Shown: one piece after another, positions 14,411 to 22,241 of the stretch
Position numbering within the stretch: the first letter of the stretch is position 1
Layout of the letters: each line of letters starts with the position of its first letter
From: Oscillospiraceae bacterium
GTDB taxonomy: Bacteria; Bacillota; Clostridia; Oscillospirales; Ruminococcaceae
DNA: 32,761 nucleotides
Reading direction: 5' to 3'
NCBI GenBank assembly: GCA_017847995.1
Contig: JAGAPB010000114.1
Coordinates: 1-32,761 of the forward strand
Notes under the pieces: model-generated
Databases searched by the model: none
What the model was told of the DNA's origin: nothing
The model's input: the letters and a program-made list of their open reading frames with translations, nothing else
Made by a program: the position numbers and the translations under genes

Positions 14411-15517
14411 TTATTTGGTGCGGCAGATGGTGCCCAGCACCACATTGAGGGGCGAAAAGCGGTTGGAAAGAAGCCCGGCGGCGTCATAGCAGGCGATGGG
14501 TAGGTGGTCGCCGCCATAGATGGGCAGCGAAAGGGAGACCACGGTGCCCTCCAGCTCCCGGCTTTGCAGGGCAAGGCTGCCCCCCACCGACTGAGCGAAG
14601 CTTTGGGCCAGAGCCAGGCCGATGCCCAGCCCAGCAAAGGGAGCACCGCCGGGATCATAGGAAAAGAAGGGCTCGAACACCCGCCCCTGATACCCTTCGG
14701 GGATGCCCGTCCCCCGGTCGGCAATGGTGATGACGGCGTTGCCGCCCCGCACCTGGCCGGTGATTTGGATGGAATTGCCCTCGCGGGTGAACTGGCAGCA
14801 GTTGGAGATCAGGTTGGAAAGCACGGTGGCAAACCGTTCCTGGCTGCACTGCACCGGGGTGGGCAGCTCGGGCAGCACGAAGGAAAGGGAGATCCCCTTG
14901 GAGCGGGTCATCATGGCGGCCGACTGGCACAGCGAGCGGGTCAGCTCCCAAATGTCCACCGGGTCTTCGGGCTGCTGGTCATACACCCCGCTGTGGTATT
15001 TATAAAGCTCGGTGAGGTTGGAAAAGCTGCGCAGCATCTGATAGCAGTCCAGGTTGATGTTATCCAGGTAAACGTCGCAGCTATCGTCCATGTTGGCGTG
15101 CAGGTGGTTGGCCACCACCTCGGTCATGCCAAACAGGTCGGAAAGGGGCTGGCGGTAGGCGTGGGAAAAAGCCGCCATGGCCTGGGTGGGGTCCTGGCTG
15201 CGGGGGGCTTGTTCCTCTTCGGTTGGGTCCAGCCAGCCCAGCACTGCCAGGCTGCTGCCGCAGCCAAAGGGAATGAGCCGCAGGCTGAGGCCGGGCAGCA
15301 GGGGGTCGGTCAGTGTGACCGAAGACCCTTCCGCCAGCCGGCGGATGCAGGCGGCAAGGTTGCAGGAGGGGAAAACCACCTGCAGCCCCTGGCGGAAGGC
15401 CAGCGAGGGCAGAAGTTTCTTTGCCGACTCGTTGGCCTCCAGGATGGAAAGGTCGGCTCCGGCCACCAGGGCGGGTTGTCCGGTGCTGCTGATCAGTTGG
15501 CGCAGTTGTTCGTGCAT
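14411..15517 (-). CDS. soluble sensor histidine kinase-like protein with atypical H-box
   Basis: The 368-residue protein lacks membrane segments. Residues ~15-105 look like a short PAS-type sensor (LVAGADLSILEANESAKKLL). The phospho-acceptor region is FSHAYRQPL with H119; the usual acidic residue after the His is Ala. The HATPase domain (about 220-340) has an N-box (LSNLISNCCQF), a G1 box (DRGTGIPEG), an F-box (FEPFF) and a G2 box (GLGIGLALA), so ATP binding looks intact. A ~30-residue tail follows. No response regulator is adjacent, so it is an orphan; the partner is unknown. The ATG at 15517 is chosen because GGAGGTG is 4 bases upstream; upstream codons in frame lack a site. The promoter has an extended -10 box at 15563-15568. 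Either a divergent kinase or a pseudo-kinase is possible. Confidence 0.85.
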   Translation of the reverse strand: MHEQLRQLISSTGQPALVAGADLSILEANESAKKLLPSLAFRQGLQVVFPSCNLAACIRRLAEGSSVTLTDPLLPGLSLRLIPFGCGSSLAVLGWLDPTEEEQAPRSQDPTQAMAAFSHAYRQPLSDLFGMTEVVANHLHANMDDSCDVYLDNINLDCYQMLRSFSNLTELYKYHSGVYDQQPEDPVDIWELTRSLCQSAAMMTRSKGISLSFVLPELPTPVQCSQERFATVLSNLISNCCQFTREGNSIQITGQVRGGNAVITIADRGTGIPEGYQGRVFEPFFSYDPGGAPFAGLGIGLALAQSFAQSVGGSLALQSRELEGTVVSLSLPIYGGDHLPIACYDAAGLLSNRFSPLNVVLGTICRTK

Positions 15518-15562
15518 GTCGCACCTCCGCGAAAAACAGAATGATCGGTCGTTTCTGCTTTC

Positions 15563-15568
15563 AGTATA
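15563..15568 (-). promoter_or_regulatory. extended -10 promoter of the kinase-like gene
   Basis: On the minus strand TGC precedes TATACT (15568-15563), an extended -10 motif. The region upstream (15582-15602) has a 7-bp inverted repeat AAACAGA/TCTGTTT at the -35 position with no consensus -35 hexamer, so an activator or repressor may act there. Confidence 0.5.
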
Positions 15569-15581
15569 GCACAAAAAACAA

Positions 15582-15602
15582 AAACAGAACATCTATCTGT
15601 TT
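15582..15602. repeat. inverted repeat upstream of the kinase-like gene
   Basis: AAACAGA (15582-15588) and TCTGTTT (15596-15602) form perfect arms with a 7-bp spacer, positioned at the -35 region of the kinase-like gene. Confidence 0.45.
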
Positions 15603-15701
15603 GCAGAAAGATGTAGGGTTTATTTTCTCCCGCTATCGGGCAAAATTCCGGTGGAAAATATTGCGCCAAAAGGGCAAAACAAAACGAATTGCAGAAAAAA
15701 A

Positions 15702-15713
15702 CCCACATGTGGG
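15702..15713. repeat. 12-bp perfect palindrome upstream of gap
   Basis: CCCACATGTGGG is a GC-flanked palindrome in an otherwise AT-rich 328-bp gap between the kinase-like gene and gap. It could be a regulator site; nothing nearby explains it. Confidence 0.45.
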
Positions 15714-15774
15714 GCAGCTATTTTGTTTGAAACGGAGATTTGTTAAAAAAGAATCAATTATTGGGCAAAAGAAC

Positions 15775-15803
15775 TTGAGGTTTTCGATTTTTTGGTATAA
15801 GAT
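15775..15803 (+). promoter_or_regulatory. promoter of gap
   Basis: TTGAGG (15775-15780), 17-bp spacer, TAAGAT (15798-15803). The palindrome GATATTAATATC (15801-15812) overlaps the -10 box and start site. Confidence 0.55.
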
Positions 15804-15845
15804 ATTAATATCCAAAACTTTGGAATAAAAGGAGTGTTTTTTCAA

Positions 15846-16862
15846 ATGGCAGTTAAAGTTGCAATCAATGGTTTTGGCCGTATCGGCCGTCTCGCTTTCC
15901 GCCAGATGTTCGGCGCAGAAGGTTATGAAGTTGTTGCTATCAACGACCTGACCTCTCCCAAGATGCTGGCCCACCTGCTGAAGTACGACTCCACCCAGGG
16001 CAATTACGCCGCTCAGGGTCATGTTGTTGAAGCTGGTGAAGATTTCATCACCGTAGATGGCAAGAAGATCACCATCTATGCCAAGGCTGACGCCAAGGAA
16101 CTGCCCTGGGGCGAGCTGGACGTTGACGTAGTTCTGGAATGCACCGGTTTCTACACCAGCAAGGCCAAGGCTCAGGCTCACATCGACGCTGGCGCCAAGA
16201 AGGTTGTTATCTCCGCTCCCGCCGGCAACGACCTGCCCACCATCGTATACAACGTAAACCACACCACCCTGACCAAGGAAGACAACATCATTTCTGCTGC
16301 TTCCTGCACCACCAACTGCCTGGCTCCCATGGCTAAGGCTCTGAACGAACTGGCTCCCGTCAAGTCCGGTATCATGTGCACCATCCATGCCTACACCGGC
16401 GACCAGATGACCCTGGACGGCCCCCAGCGCAAGGGCGACCTGCGCCGCAGCCGTGCTGCCGCTGTTAACATCGTTCCCAACTCCACCGGTGCTGCCAAGG
16501 CCATCGGCCTGGTTGTTCCCGAACTGTCTGGCAAGCTGATCGGCGCTGCCCAGCGTGTTCCCACCCCCACCGGTTCTTCCACCATGCTGAACGCTGTTGT
16601 TGAAGGCACTGTTACCAAGGAAGAAATCAACGCTGCCATGAAGGCTGCTGCCAACGAATCCTACGGCTACAACGAAGATGAAATCGTTTCTTCCGACATC
16701 ATCGGCATGCGCTACGGCTCCCTGTTCGATGCCACCCAGACCATGGTTCTGGATCTGGGCAACGGCCTGACTCAGGTACAGGTAGTTTCCTGGTACGACA
16801 ACGAAAACTCCTACACCAGCCAGATGGTTCGTACCATCAAGTACTTCGCTGAACTTGCCTAA
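15846..16862 (+). CDS. gap: glyceraldehyde-3-phosphate dehydrogenase, type I
   Basis: GapA oxidises and phosphorylates glyceraldehyde-3-phosphate with NAD in glycolysis. The 338-residue protein starts [15 protein letters not shown], carries the SCTTNC motif with catalytic Cys154, a general-base His in the downstream [10 protein letters not shown] motif, and a C-terminal [19 protein letters not shown] near residue 33 fits NAD rather than NADP preference. The ATG at 15846 is the family start with AAAGGAG about 11 bases upstream. The gene stands alone between its own promoter and a strong terminator, without pgk or a CggR-type regulator beside it. Codon use is sharply biased (GTT, GCT, AAG), as expected for an abundant enzyme. 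Confidence 0.98.
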   Translation: MAVKVAINGFGRIGRLAFRQMFGAEGYEVVAINDLTSPKMLAHLLKYDSTQGNYAAQGHVVEAGEDFITVDGKKITIYAKADAKELPWGELDVDVVLECTGFYTSKAKAQAHIDAGAKKVVISAPAGNDLPTIVYNVNHTTLTKEDNIISAASCTTNCLAPMAKALNELAPVKSGIMCTIHAYTGDQMTLDGPQRKGDLRRSRAAAVNIVPNSTGAAKAIGLVVPELSGKLIGAAQRVPTPTGSSTMLNAVVEGTVTKEEINAAMKAAANESYGYNEDEIVSSDIIGMRYGSLFDATQTMVLDLGNGLTQVQVVSWYDNENSYTSQMVRTIKYFAELA

Positions 16863-16884
16863 GTTCTGAACTAAAGTACAAACC

Positions 16885-16918
16885 AAAGGGCGCGGTCGAA
16901 AGACCGTGCCCTTTTTGT
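16885..16918 (+). terminator. intrinsic terminator of gap
   Basis: A 13-bp stem with one G-T pair (16885-16897 with 16902-16914) closes on a GAAA tetraloop, followed by Ts. Confidence 0.92.
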
Positions 16919-16930
16919 ATGTCTTTGCAA

Positions 16931-16963
16931 ATAAAAACGCCCCGGCCAAACGGCCGGGGCGTT
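16931..16963 (-). terminator. intrinsic terminator of the symporter gene
   Basis: A 12-bp GC-rich stem (16936-16947 with 16952-16963) is followed on the minus strand by TTTTTAT. It lies 20 bp after the symporter stop. Confidence 0.9.
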
Positions 16964-16983
16964 CCTTGTTTTCAGATGGCTTC

Positions 16984-18171
16984 TCAGAAGCTGAAGTCGA
17001 TCTTTTCTTCCTTGATGTTGTGCTTTTCGCAATAGCCGGTCAGCATCAGGGTCAGGGCGCCGTCGCCGGTTACGTTGCAGGCGGTGCCGAAGCTGTCCTG
17101 CAGGGCAAAGATGGTCAGCATCAGCGAAAGGCCGGTGTCGTCAAACAGCAGGACCGAAGAGATAAGGCCCAGGGAGGCCATTACGGTGCCGCCGGGAACG
17201 CCGGGTGCGCCAACAGCAAAGATGCCCAGCAGCAGGCAGAACAGGATCATGCTGCCGATGGAGGGCAGCTCACCGTACAGTAGCTTGGAAACGACCATAA
17301 CAAAGAAGGTTTCGGTCAAAACCGAGCCGCACAGGTGGATGTTGGCAAACAGGGGGATGCCGAAGTCCACCATATCGGAACGCAGCACCTTGCTCTTGCG
17401 GGCACATTCCAGGGCAACCGACAGGGTGGCGGCCGAGCTCATGGTGCCAACAGCGGTGATGTAGGCGGGGCCGTAGTGCTTGATAACTTCCAGAGGGCTG
17501 TGGCCGCTGTAGGCGCCGGCCAGGCCGTACAGAACGGCCATCCAGATGTAGTGGCCGACCATAACGATCAGAATGACCTTGATGAAAACGGGGAACTGGC
17601 CGGTGATGGTGCCGTCATAGGCCAGACCGCTGAAAGTGCAGCCGATGAAGATGGGCAGCAGGGGGATAACGATCTTGGTAACGATGGCCAGAACCACCTT
17701 CTGGAATTCATCCAGAACACCCATGATCAGCTTGCCCTTGCTCCACACAGCGGCCAGGCCGACCAGGATGGAGAAGACCAGGGCGCTCATAACAGGCATG
17801 ATCTGGGGAATATCGAGCTGGAAGATAACGCCGGGCAGTTCCTTCAGGCCATCAACCGAGCTGGCGATGTTCAGGCCGGGAATGATGCCGTAGCCGGCAA
17901 ACATGGACATGAAAGCGGCGCATACCGAAGAGGTATAGGCCAGGATCAGGGCGATGATGAGCATGAGGGAGGCATTGGAGCCCAGCTTGGTGATCGAAGG
18001 GGCGATGAAGCCGATGACGATCAGGGGAATACAGAAGGTGATGATCTGACCGATGACGTACTTGATGGTAACGATAACGGTCATTACGCTGGCGTTGGCA
18101 ACCAGGCCAACAACGATGCCGATGACCAGGCCAAGCAGCAGCTTGAACGGCAAACTCTTAAAAATTTTCAT
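16984..18171 (-). CDS. dicarboxylate/amino acid:cation symporter (DAACS family)
   Basis: The 395-residue membrane protein has the even run of hydrophobic helices and two re-entrant signatures of the glutamate/aspartate/C4-dicarboxylate symporters. The Ser-rich hairpin is VGTMSSAATLSVAL, and the second hairpin GAPGVPGGTVMA precedes the substrate-binding helix DSFGTACNVTGDG. These transporters import glutamate, aspartate, C4-dicarboxylates or related amino acids with Na+ or H+; the substrate is not resolved here. The C-terminal tail is short and polar. It is monocistronic: its promoter has an extended -10 box at 18247-18252, and it ends in its own terminator. The start at 18171 follows GGAGGGAAC. 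Confidence 0.93.
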   Translation of the reverse strand: MKIFKSLPFKLLLGLVIGIVVGLVANASVMTVIVTIKYVIGQIITFCIPLIVIGFIAPSITKLGSNASLMLIIALILAYTSSVCAAFMSMFAGYGIIPGLNIASSVDGLKELPGVIFQLDIPQIMPVMSALVFSILVGLAAVWSKGKLIMGVLDEFQKVVLAIVTKIVIPLLPIFIGCTFSGLAYDGTITGQFPVFIKVILIVMVGHYIWMAVLYGLAGAYSGHSPLEVIKHYGPAYITAVGTMSSAATLSVALECARKSKVLRSDMVDFGIPLFANIHLCGSVLTETFFVMVVSKLLYGELPSIGSMILFCLLLGIFAVGAPGVPGGTVMASLGLISSVLLFDDTGLSLMLTIFALQDSFGTACNVTGDGALTLMLTGYCEKHNIKEEKIDFSF

Positions 18172-18246
18172 TTTGTTCCCTCCAATAAAATAGAGTTAAT
18201 GGGATCCATCTTCTTCCTGTGCCGCAATACACAGGATTTGACCCTT

Positions 18247-18252
18247 AGTATA
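18247..18252 (-). promoter_or_regulatory. extended -10 promoter of the symporter gene
   Basis: On the minus strand TGC precedes TATACT (18252-18247); the -35 region is weak (TTCAAA at non-optimal distance). Confidence 0.5.
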
Positions 18253-18385
18253 GCAGAAAAGGGACGGTTTGAATAGAACTTTTGAATTTTATGTGAAAAA
18301 TAGACTAATATGGTATTCTTTTTTTGAGCAGAAAGAAAAGGAAGAAAAAAAGGAAAGGGCTGCACAGAAAAATTTTTACAGGTTC

Positions 18386-18414
18386 TTGTAAGCCCGGTAT
18401 AGGGCCGCTATAAT
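18386..18414 (+). promoter_or_regulatory. promoter of the YwaF-like gene
   Basis: TTGTAA (18386-18391), 17-bp spacer, consensus TATAAT (18409-18414). Confidence 0.72.
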
Positions 18415-18451
18415 AAAACAAAGTTTTTTTGAAAGAAAAGGAATTTCTCCT

Positions 18452-19192
18452 ATGCCATTTTTTTTTGATACCGTGGAAACCATCCCCGTCGGTGCAGGCT
18501 TTGCCCACTATGGCAGCCTGCACCTTTGCTGGCTGGCGGTTTTTGCGGCCTTTGCGGTGCTGGGCAGCCTCGGCTACCGCCGCTGCGGCGCCGTGGGCCG
18601 CGGCCGCTGGCGCAAAACCTTGGCGGCCCTTATCGTGGCCGACGAGCTTTTCAAAATGGCCTGCCTTTTCATCGGCGGCAATTACAGCGCCAAGTACCTG
18701 CCCCTGCACCTGTGCAGCATCAATATTTTCCTCATCGCCCTCCACGCCTGCAAACCCCGGTGGAAGGGCCTGGGTAACTACCTTTATATGGTGGGCATCC
18801 CCGGAGCCATCTCGGCCCTGCTCTTTCCAAGCTGGGCGGAGCTGCCCCTGCAGAACTTTATGCACATCCACAGCTTTACCATACATATTCTGCTGGCGGC
18901 TTATCCTATTATCGTCACCGCCGGCGGCGACATCAAGCCCGACCCAAGGCAGCTGCCCCGCTGTTTGCTGCTGCTTGCCGCCATGGCGGTGCCCCTGTGG
19001 TTCCTCAATCCCCTCCTGGGCACCAACTTCATGTTCCTGCGCTATGCCGAACCGGGAACCCCCATGGTCTGGTTTGCCCGGCATTGGGGCAGCCACCTGT
19101 TGGGCTTCCCGGTGCTGATCGCGGCGGTCATCATCATCATGCACCTGCCGCCCCTGGTGTGGCGCAGGCTGCGTGCCAAAATCACTGCATAA
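18452..19192 (+). CDS. YwaF-family (TIGR02206) integral membrane protein
   Basis: The 246-residue protein has about six hydrophobic segments and matches the YwaF/TIGR02206 family: a first loop before HYGSLHLCWL, LPLHLCSINIFL after the second helix, FMHIHSFTIHILL, and LLGTNFMFL with a polar loop following. Several histidines in membrane-embedded positions (in the LHLC and MHIHSF segments) are conserved in the family. It is predicted to be in the cytoplasmic membrane, and no function is assigned to the family to my knowledge. The ATG has AAAGGA about 10 bases upstream. It diverges from the symporter gene and ends in its own terminator shared with the flavin-reductase-like gene. Confidence 0.85.
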   Translation: MPFFFDTVETIPVGAGFAHYGSLHLCWLAVFAAFAVLGSLGYRRCGAVGRGRWRKTLAALIVADELFKMACLFIGGNYSAKYLPLHLCSINIFLIALHACKPRWKGLGNYLYMVGIPGAISALLFPSWAELPLQNFMHIHSFTIHILLAAYPIIVTAGGDIKPDPRQLPRCLLLLAAMAVPLWFLNPLLGTNFMFLRYAEPGTPMVWFARHWGSHLLGFPVLIAAVIIIMHLPPLVWRRLRAKITA

Positions 19193-19196
19193 AAAG

Positions 19197-19236
19197 AAAA
19201 GCCACCCTGTTAGGCCGACTGACAGGGTGGCTTTTT
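19197..19236. terminator. bidirectional terminator (YwaF-like / flavin reductase-like)
   Basis: A perfect 14-bp stem pairs 19197-19210 with 19222-19235, with a T-run on the plus strand and A-rich flank on the other side. Confidence 0.9.
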
Positions 19237-19244
19237 GTGTGCGC

Positions 19245-19805
19245 TTACTGGATTTTTGTGCCGTCGGCAAAGGCCTGCCCGACCACTTCTCCCAGCACCA
19301 GATAGGTGTTGTTGAAGGGGTCAAAGGCGATGGGACGGACTTTGGCGGGGTCTACATTGCCCTGGTTGTCCAGCACGCTTTGGTCGGCGCAGACATTAAC
19401 GATCTCGCCCACCAGGCGGCAGCTTTCCTCGTCATAGCTGATGAGCCTGCACTCGAGGGCAACAGCCAGCTCGTCGATCAGTGGGGCGTCCACAAATTCG
19501 CTTCTGGTGGTGTGGAAGCCGGCCTTTTCCATCTTGTTGGGTTCCTCGTTGCCCGAGGCGATGCCCACATAGTCGCATTCCGCCACATGGGCGGCGTCGG
19601 CCATGCTTACGGTAAAGGCTCCACGGGCCAGAATGTTGGCAGTGGTTTTGTGCTCGGCACTGATGCACATGGTCAGCTCGGCCTCTTCGGTGATGCCGCC
19701 CCAGGCGGCGTTCATGGCGTTGGGGGTGCCGTCCTCGTTATAGGTGCCGATGATGAAAACAGGCTGGGGATAGGTCCAGGGCTTGGCGCCAAAATTCTTT
19801 CTCAT
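19245..19805 (-). CDS. flavin reductase-like FMN-binding protein
   Basis: The 186-residue cytoplasmic protein has the flavin reductase-like split-barrel fold: YPQPVFIIGTYNEDGTPNAM at the start, a central GITEEAELTMCISAEHKTTANI with the typical FMN-binding Thr, and FTVSMADAAHVAECDYVG. Such proteins bind FMN and act as flavin reductases, as partners of monooxygenases, or in redox stress defence; the electron donor and substrate are not evident. It has two cysteines in the barrel region (in MCIS and ECDY). The start at 19805 follows GGAGG. It diverges from the lipoprotein at 19911 over a very short shared promoter region (19857-19885). Confidence 0.9.
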   Translation of the reverse strand: MRKNFGAKPWTYPQPVFIIGTYNEDGTPNAMNAAWGGITEEAELTMCISAEHKTTANILARGAFTVSMADAAHVAECDYVGIASGNEEPNKMEKAGFHTTRSEFVDAPLIDELAVALECRLISYDEESCRLVGEIVNVCADQSVLDNQGNVDPAKVRPIAFDPFNNTYLVLGEVVGQAFADGTKIQ

Positions 19806-19856
19806 CTCTCATTCCTCCGTTTGGGTGTTGTTATCCTGCGCAGAATGCCTTGCTGA

Positions 19857-19885
19857 TTGTAAGTATAGCATACCTTTGCTATAAT
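19857..19885 (+). promoter_or_regulatory. overlapping divergent promoters
   Basis: The plus promoter is TTGTAA (19857-19862), 17 bp, TATAAT (19880-19885) with a TGC extension. The minus promoter's TATACT (19867-19862) with a TGC extension lies inside it. The lipoprotein leader is only about 20 nt. The two polymerases cannot bind at once, so the genes should be mutually exclusive or competing. Confidence 0.65.
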
Positions 19886-19910
19886 GGAACAGAAAAAGGA
19901 GGGATGCCGC

Positions 19911-20435
19911 ATGAAAAAGATTGCCGTAATATTTCTGCTTTGCCTGCTGCTGGCCGCCTGCGGCAAGCCGAAGATCACCCTGCCCGAAGGCTATTACAGC
20001 GGCGACTCCGCCCAGGAGCAGAGCGGGAAAGACGAACCCACCTTCTTTGTGGAAAAGGAGGAGCAGGCCATGGGGGACGAATACTTCCTTTGCAGGCAGG
20101 ATGCCGGCGGGACCACCCGGCTGTTCAGCCTGGGGCTGGAGGCAGTTCCTTTTCTGGTGGAGGATGGCCGCATCTACTACACCGATGGAGATACTCTCGT
20201 TTCCACCGACCTGGAGGGCCAGGACCGCCGCACCTTTTTTGATGACCAAACCGAAGAGCAATATTCCTTCAACCGTGTGCTGAAGATCGAGGACGGTTGG
20301 ATCTCCTGCTCCGGCACCAAATGGGCCGAAATTACCGACGACCCCGCCGCCCTGCCCGGTCCCCACCGGGTCAAGGCCATCACGCGGGTCAAAACCGACT
20401 TTTCCGAATTTTATGAAGTAGAAGCACTTGAATGA
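19911..20435 (+). CDS. small lipoprotein of unknown function
   Basis: The 174-residue protein has the lipoprotein signal MKKIAVIFLLCLLLAAC with lipobox LAAC (Cys ~17), then a polar linker and a folded domain of about 120 residues. It contains DGRIYYTDGDTLVSTDLEGQ, a strand-turn-strand repeat like those of YWTD-type or DUF5050-type beta-propeller blades, but only one or two blades fit, so it is not a full propeller. Two more Cys (CRQD and SCSG) are present. It should be membrane-anchored on the outside. The ATG at 19911 is chosen because GGAGGG is 7 bases upstream; an earlier in-frame ATG (19884) lies in the promoter. Its terminator is shared with the AGCS gene. Confidence 0.82.
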   Translation: MKKIAVIFLLCLLLAACGKPKITLPEGYYSGDSAQEQSGKDEPTFFVEKEEQAMGDEYFLCRQDAGGTTRLFSLGLEAVPFLVEDGRIYYTDGDTLVSTDLEGQDRRTFFDDQTEEQYSFNRVLKIEDGWISCSGTKWAEITDDPAALPGPHRVKAITRVKTDFSEFYEVEALE

Positions 20436-20442
20436 GCAATAG

Positions 20443-20475
20443 AAAAATCCCCATCCGCAGCGGATGGGGATTTTT
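20443..20475. terminator. bidirectional terminator (lipoprotein / AGCS symporter)
   Basis: A perfect 15-bp stem pairs 20443-20457 with 20461-20475 around a CAG loop, with A- and T-runs at both ends. Confidence 0.92.
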
Positions 20476-20491
20476 GTTTGCGAAGAAAGAA

Positions 20492-21916
20492 TTACTTGTT
20501 CTTTTTGGCGTCAGCTTCCTTGACAGACTTGACAACAATGCCGGTCAGTGCAAACAGAGCCAGAGCATTGGGCAGTACCATCAGGTAGTTGAAGGCGTCG
20601 GTCAGCTCCCAAACCAGGTTATTGGAGGCCAGGGTGCCCAGGAAGATGAAGACAAGACCGATAACAGCATAGATAGCGGTGCAGGCCTTGGGGTTCTTTT
20701 TGCCAAACAGATACTGAACGTTGATCTTGCCGAACATGTTCCAGCTAAGCACGGTGGAGAAGGCAAAGAAGAACAGGCAGACGGCTACGAAAATAGCGCC
20801 GAACTTTTCGCCGAATACGGTGCCGAATGCGGTCTGGGCCAGGTTGGTCTTGGTGATAACGGTGCTGGCAGCGGCAGCGCCCATTTCGTGCAGGGGGCCG
20901 TCGGGGGTGTACAGGGTGGAGATGATGACCAAAGCGTTCAGGGTCAGAACAATGAAGGTGTCGATGAATACGCCGATCATGGCAACAACGCCCTGGTCGT
21001 GGGGATGGTCAACATTGGCCTGGGCATGTGCGTGGGGGGTGGAACCCATACCGGCTTCGTTGGAGAAGAGGCCGCGCTTGGCGCCCTGGCTGATGGCTGC
21101 CTTGATGGCTGCACCAAAGGCACCGCCGATGATGGCCTGGGGCTGGAAGGCATACTTGAAGATCATGCCGAAGGTGGCGGGGATGTACTGGATGCGGGCA
21201 ACCAGTACGACCAGACCGCCGGCCAGGAAGATGCAGGCCATGATGGGAACGACCTTTTCGGTAACCGAGGCCAGACGCTGCATGCCGCCCAGGAAGATGA
21301 AGCCGCAGATAACGACCAGTACCAGACCGGTGATCCAGGTGGGAATGCCAAAGGCGGTGTTCATGCTTTCGCCGATGGAGTTGGACTGAACCATGCAGCC
21401 CATGAAGCCCAGGGCAAGAATGATGGCTACTGCAAAGAAGCCGGCCAGGAACTTGCCAAAGCCGCCCTTAAAGGCTTCGCGGATGTAGTAAACAGGACCG
21501 CCCTGAATGTTGCCTTCGGCGTCGACCTTGCGGGTTTTGATGGCCAGGGTGGCTTCGGAATAGATGGTGGCCATGCCCAGGAAGGCGATGATCCACATCC
21601 AGAAGATGGCGCCGGGGCCGCCGGTGAGGATGGCGCCCGAAGCACCAACGATGTTGCCGGTGCCTACCTGTGCGGCAATGGCGGTTGCCAAAGCCTGGAA
21701 GGAGCTCATGCCCTTTTCCTGCTTGCCGCCGCGCAGGCTGATGTTGCCGAATACCTTCTTCATGCCTTCGCCAAAGCAGCGAACCTGCACAAAGCGGGTT
21801 TTAATGGAATACCAAAGACCAACGCCAATCAGCAAAAAGACCAGAATGTAGTTGGAAAGGTAGGTGTTGATGTCGCACACGATGGGATAGAGTGCAGCTT
21901 CAATGTTTGCAATCAT
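20492..21916 (-). CDS. sodium:alanine/glycine symporter (AGCS family)
   Basis: The 474-residue membrane protein matches the AGCS family: FQALATAIAAQVGTGNIVGA (helix 1 signature region), GGPGAIFWMW, EATLAIKTR, GGPVYYIREAF, and a central TEKVVPIMACIFLAGG. SQGAKRGLFSNEAGMGSTPHAHA is the diagnostic AGCS motif, with residues that bind the amino acid and Na+. It imports glycine or alanine with Na+. The leader carries a tandem glycine riboswitch (22021-22180) and a terminator, which makes glycine the likely substrate. The ATG at 21916 follows AGGAGGAAA; an upstream extension in frame overlaps the terminator and is not coding. Length and signature are normal. Confidence 0.96.
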   Translation of the reverse strand: MIANIEAALYPIVCDINTYLSNYILVFLLIGVGLWYSIKTRFVQVRCFGEGMKKVFGNISLRGGKQEKGMSSFQALATAIAAQVGTGNIVGASGAILTGGPGAIFWMWIIAFLGMATIYSEATLAIKTRKVDAEGNIQGGPVYYIREAFKGGFGKFLAGFFAVAIILALGFMGCMVQSNSIGESMNTAFGIPTWITGLVLVVICGFIFLGGMQRLASVTEKVVPIMACIFLAGGLVVLVARIQYIPATFGMIFKYAFQPQAIIGGAFGAAIKAAISQGAKRGLFSNEAGMGSTPHAHAQANVDHPHDQGVVAMIGVFIDTFIVLTLNALVIISTLYTPDGPLHEMGAAAASTVITKTNLAQTAFGTVFGEKFGAIFVAVCLFFFAFSTVLSWNMFGKINVQYLFGKKNPKACTAIYAVIGLVFIFLGTLASNNLVWELTDAFNYLMVLPNALALFALTGIVVKSVKEADAKKNK

Positions 21917-21943
21917 TTGTTTTTCCTCCTCAAAATAAAAAAA

Positions 21944-21968
21944 CGGAACAGCATTTTCAGCTGCTCCG
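21944..21968 (-). terminator. riboswitch expression-platform terminator
   Basis: A 9-bp stem with one G-T pair (minus strand 21968-21960 with 21952-21944) is followed by seven T on the minus strand. It lies between the glycine aptamers and the AGCS ribosome binding site, so it probably attenuates transcription. A smaller hairpin at 21994-22010 precedes it and may be part of the switch. Confidence 0.75.
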
Positions 21969-22020
21969 AAAAAGAAAGCACACGCGCACAAGGGCAGACC
22001 CTAAGTCTGCGGTTGTTTGA

Positions 22021-22180
22021 CTCTGTCCTTTTACCTGAGAGATTCGGCGAAAACCGCCTTGCACCTTCGGTACCTGTAAAACAGGCTTCTCCAGAGCTGC
22101 ATCCATTCTTAGTCCCTACCCGAAAACCGGGCACCTGAGAGTTTCACTCCTTCGGTAGGCTTGCGCCGTTCCCCTAAGAA
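22021..22180 (-). ncRNA. tandem glycine riboswitch upstream of AGCS symporter
   Basis: Two aptamers are read on the minus strand. The first (22180-22106) is closed by a perfect 7-bp P1 (22180-22174 with 22112-22106) and contains ACCGAAGGAG and CTCTCAGG. The second (22096-22021) is closed by CTCTG/CAGAG and ends in CTCTCAGGTAAAAGGACAGAG, the glycine riboswitch hallmark, with ACCGAAGGTGCAAG inside. A 9-nt linker joins them. Tandem aptamers bind glycine cooperatively in known cases. Whether glycine turns this transporter on or off cannot be told without folding the full leader; a terminator follows at 21968-21944. Confidence 0.92.
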
Positions 22181-22212
22181 CTTCAACTGCCGTTATTTAA
22201 TTTACGAAGCCT

Positions 22213-22241
22213 ACCTTACCACGATTGATGGTGTTTGTCAA
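22213..22241 (-). promoter_or_regulatory. promoter of the riboswitch-AGCS transcript
   Basis: On the minus strand TTGACA (22241-22236), 17-bp spacer, TAAGGT (22218-22213), about 30 bp before aptamer I. Confidence 0.75.

Noticed and set aside
15730-15760. Rex-type redox operator before gap
   Set aside because: One TTGTTAAA half is present, but the second half-site is missing.
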